Assembly: GCA_000827265.1 (NCBI GenBank)
Contig: KN834762.1
Coordinates: 746,939 to 810,938 of the forward strand
From: Collybiopsis luxurians FD-317 M1
Lineage: Eukaryota > Basidiomycota > Agaricomycetes > Agaricales > Omphalotaceae
DNA: 64,000 nt
Direction of reading: 5' to 3'
Numbering within the stretch: position 1 is the stretch's first letter; each line of letters opens with the position of its first letter. Made by a program: the position numbers and the translations under genes. The notes below the pieces were generated by a model. It was not told the origin of the DNA, ran no database searches, and saw nothing but the letters and a program-made list of their open reading frames with translations. Below, in pieces: positions 9,214-20,317 of this stretch.

Positions 9214-10750
9214 TTAAACAATGCTATCGACCTTCTCTTGAATATCCTCGATTGAGCTGTTTTCGAAAGCATTATCAGATGCTACCAGCGCATCATTGAA
9301 GACAAAGTCTGGACTTCTCCGAGATTCAGCATGAGCCGAGTATCTCATATTCGAATGTTGCATGACTGTATGCAGTGATTGGTTGTCATAGGCGCTTCCG
9401 GAACCAACTCGGACTGCAATTAGAGTTGGAGCAAGGCCCTGTTGAGTGGAAGATATCTTTCACTTATTACATCTCTAAGGAGGTAGATGACTACACTTAC
9501 AGCTGTAATAATTGCCACAGTAGCGGGATTTGGTACCCACAAAGGTGAAAACACCAACGAAGCTTCTAGTATGATATACAGCGGATAGATAACTCCTGAC
9601 TCTGTGCTAAAGGATAGCAAGATAGAAGAATGGTCAACATCCAATGATCATTGAACGTAAAGATCGAAAACTGACGCACATGACAGCAATAGTTCTATGA
9701 TACCAGCGTCGTAATGAAGTGCATTCGGCCTCGACCATTCTGGATATCCACCACACTCGACCAGCTGATGAATAAGGTGTCAAAACGGGATGGATGAAGT
9801 GAAAAAAGAGGCAAATAATGACACACCAATTAGGAGAGTCATCAAAACGTTTGTAAAGGCATTTATGACTCCAAAAACTAGTGTGAATGTTGAGGACACC
9901 TTGACAAGGGAGTTGAATGGTTTGTCCGGTTCGACAGTGCTCCGAATAAGTGTGACGATTGTGATGATATAGAACGCTGAAGACCGTATCATAAAAACAT
10001 GGGCGATGCGAATTTAGTAAGGGCACAGGTCAAAAGGAATTATCAACTTTATGGCGAACCTTTTGCAATAGATAGAAGCAGAACCAATGGAACGAGGATC
10101 TTCTTTCGAAATCCCCAAACAGCATATACGCGATAAAGCTTCAAATGGGGCTCAGTGATGAATCAAAAAAGAACACACAACGCATACCAGGACTATGTCG
10201 CCCAATATACTTCGCGGAGCCGTAAATAGCACTCTAGAGGAGGATACACTAATGGACTTACTCCGACATGGCGAATGTAATTTCCAGGATAGATCTAAGT
10301 TAAAAGCATATTCGATGTATTTGCAGGGAAACCGATAGCTCAAGCTGTTGGACTCACTGTCCGGCCATCATCCATGTCTTTTGGTGGACCGGCCAGGTAT
10401 ATAATATAGCATATCCTTCCCCCACTAGATCATAGGCTACGTTGATCGTAGCGAGGAGAAATAAAGCTATGATAGCTGGGAAGAAGAATTTCTTCACAGA
10501 GGAGACATTGAATTTTCGAGGTAGGGTCCACATTGCAAGCCCAAAGAGCACGACATAAGCTCCTGAAAGCGGCGAGGGTCAGGGTGAACATATACAAAAA
10601 TCAGGTCTGTTAGCGGTACTCACCGTAAAGTATGCATTCAACCTGAAGCGTTGTCGGAGAATTGAGCAACGGCGAGGTGCTAAAGGTAGCAGCTGTACAT
10701 ACCATGACAATGATAAGTCGAGGAAGCGAATAACTTGTAGGAACAGACAT
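9214..10750 (-). CDS. Seven-TM membrane protein, array copy D
   Basis: Exon 1 (10703-10750) encodes MSVPTSYSLPRLIIVM, followed by VECILYG and exon 3 with LPRKFNVSSVKKFFFP and ATINVAYDLVGEGYAIL, ending AGQ. Then come the LGDIVLV-type segment, RVYAVWGFRKKILVPL, a helix ending VINAFTNVLMTLLI, RVWWISRMVEAE, and the tail exon GLAPTLIAVRVGSGSAYDNQS, which stops at 9214. The tail diverges most from B and C, ending in an acidic Glu/Asp/Ser segment. It is the most divergent member and may be the oldest. Function unknown; a plasma- or organelle-membrane location is inferred from the seven hydrophobic segments. Confidence 0.7.
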
Positions 10751-11326
10751 TCTCAGGTTTGCAATATGAGGGCTGTAACGCAAGTTTGCTGGCCTTGACG
10801 GGCATATTAAATATTCCTGTTGAACAAGGAAAGAATGTCAGGATTTGACATGAGTATGTACATAGTATGCACTATGAGGAAATGCCGAAAAGTACTGCTG
10901 ACCGTTACGCAAAGTTGGTTACGACGTGCGGTCTTGGCAGAAGTTATGACAGCCTTGCACCACAACTAAGGGTTTGATTGAAAGATGATGGATAGTTATC
11001 CTTGGTCAGCCGAAACAAACCGTGTATATATTGTACGCTGCGCTTGTGACCATAATCAAGGTAGCTGAGCAGCCACATCATGATCACTTAACCTGTATGA
11101 CAAGTTGGAGCTTTTGAATGGGCCGAAGTAACCCTTCCATTATTGATACGTGATTTTCGTGTGTTTTGGCTTTAACTTTTTTGGCTAGCTGAAGTTTGCT
11201 CTTGATCCAATGTAGTGTCGCAACTGCAGAGACAGAAAGAGCTTGAAGTTAACAAGGGAGTAGGCGCTCAATAGGCGCTGATACATGCGGCACCAAAAAC
11301 AAGCGCCTGTACCTTTCCCGTTGACC
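10751..11326. other. Intergenic, divergent 5' flanks of copy D and sin1
   Basis: No gene seen. It carries an AT-rich tatatattgtac motif at about 11024-11035 that could serve either promoter. Confidence 0.35.
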
Positions 11327-14300
11327 ATGTCGCTCATTAGCGATACATCGTCAGTCTCTCTGACTGTGCTGCAAATTTGCTCATGCTCATACAATATGCA
11401 GATATTTAATTCACAGTCTTCGTTTGTCGTACCTCCGCGAGGTCGACGATCCTTATGGACAGCGAATAATCTCATTGGATCCCCAGTCATACAACGCAAA
11501 TCCATACATCTATACTTCAGGTCTAGCAGACGATGACCGATGGCCTGAACTCGATTTTACCTCAAGTCCTAATATCAGTGATGACGAATCCAATGCCGAC
11601 TCGAGACCCCTCGGATATCCCACTGCCCGGTTGAAACATACGCAAACGATTATGGGGAGGAGATCCGGAGGATTGGGACTCCGGGTCAATGGAAAACGGG
11701 CTTCAATATCAAAAAGAATGAGCAAGTCTACAGATGTCCAAAATTTTGTCCCAGAAATCGCGAATAACGCGTTGGCGCAGGAATCCGTACTAAACACGAC
11801 TTCAAGCGCTCCTTTGCCCGCTACTGCGATAACCAACCCCGACAATAAAAACGGCCAGCCAACAGATGCTCCCAGCTCTTCCCATCTTTCTCCAGTTCAA
11901 CTGAATGTTAATATTGTGGAACCGACTTTGCAAGAAAAAGAAGAAGCTCCCGTCCAAAAAGTCGTCCAATTCATACCCAAATTTAAAGGTGCAGCGGAGA
12001 TGGAGGCTAGGCGGAGGATTAGGATGGCTGCCAGGCGGGGAGGCGCGCCCATCAATGCACCGGCCCCAACTCAACCACAGAAACCTTTGAGTTTCGATGA
12101 TTTATCTTCCGAGGACGAAGCTGAGGCTCCTGCTGTTGATGACGATTCGTCTGACGATGACGATATTGATTCAGACTTTGGAGGAGGAAACGACGACGCA
12201 AATAGTATGGATGACGGCGACGAATTCGATCCGTGAGTGCAAAAAAATATTTCTTTATTGACCATTCAACTAACCCAAACGGTCCTGATTAAGAGAATTC
12301 GCTGCTACTCGTACTGAGTCTCACGGTGTCCAATCCATGGACAGCGCCTCAGATAGTTTTATACCGCCGTCTATACACTCTGCGGCGCCTTTGCCAACGT
12401 CTGCTCGACCTAGACTCAGCCCCGTTACGGAAGGATCTTGGGTACCTGTGACGCGTTCAGCATCTGAAGGTGTTCCCGCTCCAGGTAAATCAGCGACAGG
12501 TCCTTCCAACCGCAGGCCGCACCCTACCCCGCTTCCACCCAAACTATCCAACCAGCCTTTGTCCTCCGGTTCCGGCTCTTCCGCCAACCAGCTATCCTTT
12601 ACTCACAAACAAGTGGCCCCATTACGACCGCTTAAATCAGCGCTGACCGCGATACTTTCCTCTACCTTGTCCAATTCTTCGAACCCATTTGCCGAACTTT
12701 ATGCAGCCATCTCTGGAAGGGGCGAAGCAGCCGCAACGACTGTCCAAGTTTTCTTTCCACATGCTAGGGAACCTCGAGGCAAAGCGATGGAGCTGAACGT
12801 GCGCAAAGACGCTACAGTGGAGGAGGTCATTGGCTTTGCTTTGTGGACCTACTGGGAAGAAGGGTGGGAGCCTAGGCTGGACGAGGGGATACCGGACGGA
12901 GAAGAAGGTGATAAGTTGAGGGAGATTAAGCTCTCAGCTGTGGGCTGGATATTAAGGCTCACAGAGGATGATGGAGAGGTTGACGATGATTTTCCTCGTA
13001 CGTCGCTTTGGATATCTCAAAGTGACTTGCACTGACGCTTTTTCCAGCCCCGGATCGTACAGGGAAGATTGTCAAGTTCAATGCAGACGGTTTTGCGGTC
13101 ATCGAAGCGACGCAGGCACAAAGTTCGTCCTTCCCTTATTCCTAGGCGCCAGTGATTCATCTTTCCCTTTTCAGTCGCCCAAAATGAGCTCCTCGAGAGC
13201 AAAATCCAGCGACGTCCATCCCGAACCTCGGGCGCTCGCAAGCACGATCTCAGCAAACCTCCCGTTCTCAGCTTACCAAATTACCCTGGAGCTGGTGCTG
13301 GTGCCTCTTCTTCCGCCATATTCCCGTCTTCCCTTGCCGGTAACACTGGCTCCTCCGTTCCTCTCTCAACTTCCCTCGGTCCTCTTTCTTCACACGGCCC
13401 TCAAATGTTCCTTCGGGTCAGAATCGCCGATACAGCCGACGCCGTGCACGTATCCACCACCATACCTGTCTCCAGTGGTATGTACATGGCTGAAGTGCTC
13501 GAGCTTGTTTGTCGGAAACGCAAAATCCCAAGTCCGAATGACTATGCTTTGCTTTTGCTGGATGTGAGGTTGTACATACCCCTCGATAGGACTGTCGCGA
13601 GTTTACAGGGAAAGAGGGAGTTGATGTTGGTGAAGAAGAGCATGCTGCCTCAAATGGGGGTGGATGTTATGAAGGCGGGGAAGACGACGGATCCAAATGG
13701 TGAGTGGGATGGGTCAAAGCTTTTGTGGGTGATCGATGCTAATGGTGACAATGATAGCCTCTATATTCAAGCGGATGTCGGATGCTCCAGAGGTCAAGCT
13801 ATCCTCGACTTTGGATTACACCGCTGCGTACAAGGTCAGTCGAATTCCGCTTCTGCTTTCCATTGTCTGCGTTCACTGAAAGTACTCTTCTTTCAGAAAT
13901 ACACCATATACCGTAAACTTCCTATGCTCGTTGCTCGTCAAGCAAAGACTCTCGCTATTGATGGCCAATACGTCCATGTACGTGCCCCCTCTTCATTCGT
14001 TGCGGTAATCCATTCTGACATTACTCGATTCTTTGCGCGCCTCCCTCGCCCAGATCATGCCTTCCACGAACAAAGCTGCGAAAGCGGTCTTTGACTCTGG
14101 TCGTACAATGTCCTACCATATCAAAACTATCGTGGACTGTCAACAATCGACCAAATCACCTCATATCTTCAAGCTCGTATTGAATCGGGCAACAGGAGAT
14201 AAGAGGTATATTTTCGAGGCTGAGACGCCTAAATCGGCTGGTACGTATTTTGGAACACTTTTTGATTTATTGGAGCTAGATTGGACTTGGGCGCTGATTT

Positions 14301-14396
14301 TTAGGAGAAATCGTGCAAACAGTCAAATCGCTGAAGGCTGCACTGGAGCGGTCGAGTACGATCAGCAAGTCGAGACGGAGTAGGCAGGTTGTGTGA
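11327..14396 (+). CDS. sin1: TORC2 subunit Sin1/Avo1
   Basis: Scaffold subunit of TOR complex 2, which recruits AGC kinases such as Ypk/Gad8 to the membrane-associated complex. Nine exons join in frame to 864 residues: 11327-11349, 11402-12232, 12294-12997, 13048-13122, 13175-13699, 13758-13834, 13897-13977, 14054-14240 and 14305-14396. The 23-base first exon is supported because splicing at 11350/11401 yields the family N-terminus MSLISD..YLIHSLRLSYLR, then DDPYG. A Ser/acidic linker follows, then the CRIM domain (about 390-560, with VQVFFPHAREPRGKAMELNV), a Ras-binding-like domain (about 621-700) and a C-terminal PH domain (about 720-850, RKLPMLVARQAKTLAIDG, SYHIKTIVDC, KLVLN). All junctions are GT-AG and no defect is seen. 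The gene is a conserved single-copy type and a good anchor for synteny. Confidence 0.93.
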
Positions 14397-15084
14397 AGTT
14401 TGAACGGTTTGAACGGGGAAGAAACTGTACGACCCACATGTGAACTAGATTGCACTCTTGGATATGGACATTTTGCCTGGACTGGATTACGTAGCCAACT
14501 TGGTAGGATTTTCCCACATTGCTTTCCTGGATTAGGCAGTCGCTATATACCGCTTTGACCGGGACATATTGGGACCGAGACCGCATACATCCGCTAAAAC
14601 TGGTTATACACCAGACAGACCCCGTTCATATGCGTGTCAAAAAAAAAAGTCACAAATTATGGAGTCTGTAAATAAGCATCGAGTAGGTAAAAAATCCCCG
14701 TCGGGAAGTCGAACTTAAAGTTAGTAACATGTTAGCTTCATACGCTGGAGTAGACATTAATGAGGCTTTTATCCGAATCTCTTGGTCAATTTTGAAGACA
14801 TAGCATCTGATATAATGTCGACTGGTTGCCCTTAAGATAAAAAATGGCAAACTCCTTGTTGAAACCTGAATGAAGAAGCGAGAAAGGTTAGTAATCAAAT
14901 CTTTTTTTTGGCCGCCAATTCGGTGCTATGGCGAGTTAAAGGAGTAGTATGTCTGACTAAAGGACCATTAAGCAGTAGTGAACCTCGTAGTATTGAAGTC
15001 CCTTACATTAATTTTCAGTCCATCTGTAAGAAGTCCTAGTCTAATCGCAATCTCTGGTTTTCATTTCACCCAACATCACCGTGA
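14397..15084. other. 3' flank of sin1, no gene
   Basis: No recognisable gene. It contains two A- or T-runs (14639-14648, 14903-14909) and may include unrecognisable 5' parts of the adjacent Copia relic. Confidence 0.35.
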
Positions 15085-15881
15085 CAATAATTTCTGAAAT
15101 ACCCCTAGAGGAAGAGGGGTGTTCCCAAACGGCGGATCCTATTAAGAGCATTGTTGCAAGTGAAAATAGGATCTTCCAACCTGGCTCTGTGCACCTTTAT
15201 GTGGACGCGGACTACGGCAGCTGCGCAGTTACGAGACGACCTCTGGCTACATCTACGTATGTGTCTTTGTCTCGCACGTCTCAACAGGCAGTATGGCTAG
15301 CATTGTACCTGCGGGAGCAAGATCTACCTTCCCGGGTCTAGTGGATCTACTTGGAAATAACTTTGGTGCGGTGAGCCTCGCACATAATGCTCGCAAACAG
15401 GCTCTTGTGAAACATGTGGATATTAAAACTCACTAATACATGGGAGAAGGTTGAGGGAGGCGAGGTCAAGGTGAAGGAAGTTCGGTCAAAAGACAATGCG
15501 GCGCACAGCACAGTGAGTTCCTCTGTATGTGAGAATTAGAGGTTGATTCTATGGACCAGAAGAAGGGGCGGCGGTGTTAGAGTGAGTGCTCCGTAGTGGG
15601 ATATACCCAGCTTTGACATTTCCTTTCTTGTTCTATATTTATTTATTCCTTTTTGTTCTTACTTTATTCCTTCCCGTTCTTACTTTACTCCCCGTTTCTA
15701 GATTTATCTCCGTAACCATATTTCGTAACTTACTACATAACTACGGACTTTTACTTCCATTCGGCATACAAGTATTTGTAACTTGTCAGTTGTTTCCCTT
15801 ACAGCCGAGGTGAGTATTTATACTCTACATTCATGCTAAATAAATTACTATCTACCTAGCATTTCCATTGTCTAACTAACA
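15085..15881 (+). mobile_element. Decayed Ty1/Copia relic (RNase H end plus 3' LTR)
   Basis: Bases about 15190-15320 encode a broken RNase H segment (HLYVDADYGSCAV, TSTYVSLSRTSQQAVWLA); bases 15340-15430 continue it in another frame (NNFGAVSLAHNARKQALVKH). Both match the RNase H of the Copia element at 44811-50024, with an internal loss of about 25 codons and several frame breaks. A purine run precedes tgttagagtgagtgctccgtag at 15575, the counterpart of the intact element's LTR start. The LTR relic spans about 15575-15881 (TG...CA, 307 bp) and keeps the block order of the 328 bp LTR, but is strongly diverged. No 5' LTR was found. Confidence 0.75.
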
Positions 15882-17779
15882 TTCCCTTGAGCCATTCCCA
15901 TTGCCTCTTTGAAAGTTGTATTGGAGTCCAACCAAGCAAACATCATTGGGGTAAGACTGAACGAACGGGGGGGCCGGGTAGAATCAGAACGCGTCATTTG
16001 CAGCGCACTGTCACGAAGTGCAAGGAGAACACGATCTGGAATATCGGGAGGAGGGATCCACGACTCGAAACGAAATTGAGTCTCAGGTAGAATAAATTTC
16101 GCACACAACTCATCACTGTCAAGCACTTGCTGGAATAATCGACATGAACGGCAACACCCATGGCTCACCCCTATAATGAGGTTCTGGGACCGGGAAAAAT
16201 GAGTCAAACAATATCAAAAGTGTATCAATGAGAAGACTGACCACATTGAGGAAAGCATGGGACGCAGGAGAAGATGCCCATGCCATGAGGGCTGCTTCAG
16301 GATGAACGACAGCTGACATGGCCGTCTTATGCAGGTTCTCAATGTCCGAATTATTCCATTCACACTGAGGATCAATGGATTTCAGTACCTGTCCGACTAG
16401 TGCGATTTCGCAGTGGACCGTAGCGCAGCAGTGTACTGCAAATGATAAAGTTGAACAGATCTCTGGGCTTTTGCCAAGTTTCGCATTTTGTTGGACACAT
16501 ATATGACAGAACTGTGCCAGGCTGTGATGCCATCGATTGCGCGGACAACGCGACCCACGGCATTGTCATAATACTCATCTTGAAGAAATGACGGACGGTT
16601 AGTGGAACAAACTCGGTTATGCTGGAGAGGGGCTGACTCGCTTGGTGATCGGCAGCTTGTTCTAATTCTGGAACAAAGGATTTAGAGACGTCCGTGAGGT
16701 CCTAATGACAACTAGAACCGGACGAATTGCAGACATACCGGCCTCTTTAAAAACAAGTATGAGCTTCCGATTGCGCAGAACCGAGAGGAGATGCCTCTGG
16801 ATCGGTTTGAGAGTGTACAGGGTACCGATATAAAGACAAATGAGCGGTATTCTGTCGGCTGGGGGCCACACAGCCGCAGGGATAGCATCAGATTGCGAGT
16901 TATCATCATGCGCCCCAGAGGAGGATTTGGGGGGTAGCATCTTTACTTCGAGCATGTGATATAAGCCGACAAGCATTCTAATCCAAAGATGCACATTCGA
17001 AGGATCGACCGTGTATAGGCGGTCGGGACGGTGAGATAGATAGGATTTATGGGATGTCTTCTCACCGCTGAGATCGAACTTTGAAAGCAGTCGAACTTGC
17101 ATCTCGTCAACTTAAAGATAAAAGCGTTTTTTCAAGTCTGGACGTTCGATGAGGTCCGCTATGTGTTCCTGGACTAGGCAAAAGGGTGCTATACGCCAAT
17201 GACGCTGGAAATCCAACACCCGAGAAGCCAGAACTCGAAAACTTCGGATATAAGTGAAAAGCCAGAAGCTCAACAAGTCCTGAGAAGGGTTTTCAGAATT
17301 TTGGAGACATGTAATGATATCAAAAACATCTTGAATATGCTTGGTGATGCTGACGTCGCTAAATAGGAAAGTCGGTCATGCTAGGTTTCAACTCCAGCGT
17401 TAACCACTAGGTTGACTTACCATTGCTGACTACTCCAAGCATCAAGTAACTTCCGCCCATTTGTAGCGTCAGGAGTAACAGGAACGACCTGCGGATTACT
17501 ACTACCCTCTGAAGTATTCTGATCTGGACCTCGTTGGGTAGTGAGTATAAAGCAGCTGACACCTGAGGGCTCGATAGTCCCGAGGACGGCCATAGAGTCA
17601 TAGACTCCACTGGGAGTTGTAGTAAGAAGAATAGCCACATTGTTAAATAAAGTGAGGCCCGCAATTGTTGCAGAATTGTGGCGTTCAAGCCGATACGATG
17701 GATCCTTCACACTGTCAAGGTAGCTGAACAGAGAGATAATATCGTTTTGGAGACTCTCGGTGACGGGCATTTCGTCCAT
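15872..17779 (-). pseudogene. OTT_1508-like deaminase gene, probably broken
   Basis: The C-terminal half shows the hallmarks of the fungal OTT_1508-like nucleic acid/nucleotide deaminase family: VHCEIALVG and VVHPEAALMAWA (zinc-binding His plus Glu) and, after an intron (donor at about 16250), LIIGVSHGCCRSCRLFQQVL (zinc-binding Cys pair) and FRFESWIPPP. The N-terminal half (from MDEMPVTESLQNDIISLFSY at 17779) is helical with no named domain. Signs of decay: an in-frame TAA at about 17114-17116 between FYL and VDEMQVRL, and a frame change before VHCE (about 16420-16445). The present stop codon lies within the end of the adjacent Copia LTR relic, so the natural C-terminus may be lost. Alternative small introns could rescue one of the breaks. 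Confidence 0.6.
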
Positions 17780-18328
17780 GGTGGTGAAACTCTGAGAGAC
17801 AACTGAGACAAAGTCCGCTTAACGATCACACGCCTATACCGAGGAAAAGCGGCCAAGGTGACCGACAAGGTGTGTATCGACTTCAAATACTCCAACTCGG
17901 CCCCAACCTAAGTTGGAGAGGACGCTACGTTTCAAGTTACGTCGGCAGTCAGGCTACACCTATCGTTCCTCACTCTTTTGAAGCTTGGAGTTTCTGAGCG
18001 CCTACTACGAACAGCCGTCTGAGTTATTGCCGCCCGCAAGCCGCCGGCTTGTATTTGGTGTCGACCATGGGCACGATACCTATATATATAAGCCGTGTAC
18101 ATAGATAGCAAATCGGAGTGGAAAGTGCGCGCTTTTTGCTTACAATTTCCCGACAAAACGCGAATAACTTCCAGTCCGCAATCGTCTAACATTTTACACG
18201 CCAAACTCTAACGTTTGCCCACCATATTTTCGGAGAATTTCAGGCGAGGTATGAGACAGCGCTCTTGAACATCCTCAAGCTCCATTATGTGTTGCAAATG
18301 CCAAAGTGTATGAACACCGCTGCGGCAA
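17780..18328. other. Intergenic
   Basis: No gene seen. Holds a tatatatata run at about 18081-18092. Confidence 0.35.
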
Positions 18329-18562
18329 TCAAAAGCATTCGGCTGAAATGGGACCAGGTTTGGATTCCCATCTCGATGGCTGAGGGTAGGAGTGGCGTAT
18401 TGGTGGTGAAGATGGACTTGATGATGAGCGGGAAGAACTGTCGGAATCGGTTGGAAATATCCGGATCCCAAGGCTGAGCCCTTCAAAGAGTTGAAGGAAT
18501 ATGGTGGCGCAGTGAAGAGGGAAGCCAACGCGAGAATCGTGAACATGGCACGTTGTACCCAC
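18329..18562 (-). pseudogene. Relic of ZIP transporter exon, inverted
   Basis: The minus strand encodes FLQLFEGLSLGIRI, followed by DSDSSSRSSSSPSSPP and SRWESKPGP. This is the counterpart of the sixth exon of the intact ZIP gene 3 kb downstream (FHQLFEGLSLGIRI, DSDSS, DSKPH). The metal-ligand His of HQLFEG is replaced by Leu, and no other ZIP exon is nearby. It is an isolated, inverted, decayed duplicate. Confidence 0.75.
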
Positions 18563-18900
18563 TAAATCCGATCCTGGTCTCTATTTTCTTGTCCAGCTTC
18601 GTCACCTAAGTTTATATCTAATTGTAAGCCGGTGTTGGGAAGGAAAAAGAAAATAGTAGATCATCAGCTACTCGAGCAAGAATAGAGAATGAAGAGGAAA
18701 CAGTCCCGTACCAACAGGTGAATTTTGTTTATTCGCGCGCTCGCAGAAGTATAAAACCTTCGGTGTATTCTTTCCTTAGCACTGAAATCTTGAGCCATCG
18801 TTGAACTTCTTAAATCTTTGATGAAACGATTGCTTTTGGTTTAAATTTGTGGACGGAAAGGCTCTTCATCAAAGTTGTCTGAAGAAACAGCGGCATGTGG

Positions 18901-19300
18901 TCAAAACCAGAGAGTGAGATGCTGCACAAGGCGGAACTTTTCGAGCAATTCTTCTAAAGAGGGGAAGCGATAGTTGTTACTGTTTGAATTATCTTCCTCA
19001 TGCACGGGGGCAGCATCTAGTCCGACAAAGTGACCTGCTGCTTGAACCTGTTTGTCGACAGCTTGGATTTGGAATCATTGAAGAGGAGCTCAAGGTCTTC
19101 GCAAACGAATAACTACTGATGCACGCATATTGAATTACCTCGAAAGATATGTACGCGGTGTCTTGTCTATCTGGAGAGGCGCGTAGGAGAGGCAAGTAAA
19201 CTTGATAATCATAACTTGATCTCAATAATTTACCGCATGAACGAAAGGATCTTGGCCTGGCTTGTTCTGGGATCGGATAGAGACAGTATGTTGACACTAC
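18901..19300 (-). pseudogene. Possible C-terminal exon(s) of an unrecognised gene
   Basis: A minus-strand frame ending at 18901 encodes FVGLDAAPVHEEDN, then YRFPSLEELLEKFRLVQHL and a stop, which looks coding. Upstream at about 19140-19240 another frame gives DYQVYLPLLRASPDRQDTAY. I could not connect the pieces with good splice sites or find a start, and I do not recognise the family. Confidence 0.25.
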
Positions 19301-20317
19301 TATTACTACTAGTTCAGATGTTCAAAGACGAGGTAAGCTCTCCTTGCAGGATGGCATATTGGGATAGATCCTCCCGGATAAAGCGCATTCGAACGTGCTG
19401 CTACGACATGTCAATCGATATATTCATGCTTGAATCCATCGGTTCGTCATCTTCATCCGGTTTTCAGAGGCCTGTGAGGTACCGTCAAAGGGGAATGATT
19501 GGGTAAGGTAGGCCTTCGAAGTTGAGGCCGGGCTTTTGAGGCAAATCGAGACTGTTGACGGGTAGCTTGGGGAGATGACACGCCAAATTCAAAGATGTCA
19601 ACGTTCAATAGAGAATTCATTGCAATGAATTTTGAATGACAGATAGGGAAAGCTGGGAATCTGATGAGGACACCGAAACGGCTAGGTAGTTTATGTAGAG
19701 TAGTGGGTGACGAGAGGTGAATGGTCACTGGTGGACAGTGAAATCTTGAGACGAATGCTGTATCACCTGTCAGGTGTAAGAGTTGGAATGTTCCTGCTTG
19801 TAAGACGAATGCCGTGGAGCATTTTTTTTTAGTATGAACGAGTTATTTACGTATAGAAATTTCTTGTTGGAAAGGGAAGAAACAGTCTTTGGAGAACGGC
19901 CAGGTTGGAATGAGGGGCGGAAGATCTACGTAAAAGATTAGGTTCTACTACTGACCAAACGAATTTGTACTCTGAAAAACCTTTATACTACAAAAGCAAG
20001 GTGTAATTAGATAACTCGAAGAACGGAGAAGCCAAGGCTTTGGTGTAGATTACGTGCAAAAATTCGTTCTGACTGCGCTGGTCCTCAGCGGTATTGACCA
20101 ATGACCATTTCTGGATTTGCAGCTGGCTACCTGAAATTACAGCGGAGAACAAGCAGACTGAAGAATCGGCGACTTGAGATTGGCTGGAGATCATGTGATC
20201 TTCTAACTGCAGTGGTCCTCGGTTCTTCTTCGGTTGCGTTACATCAGTTCGAACTGGCTTATAAACTCCCAGCAGCCCTCCGTCCAGCCAATCCGCGGCT
20301 TGTAATATCTGCCCAGC
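19301..20317. other. Intergenic upstream of ZIP gene
   Basis: No gene recognised. ORFs on both strands lack motifs, and an A/T run lies at 19821-19832. Confidence 0.35.
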
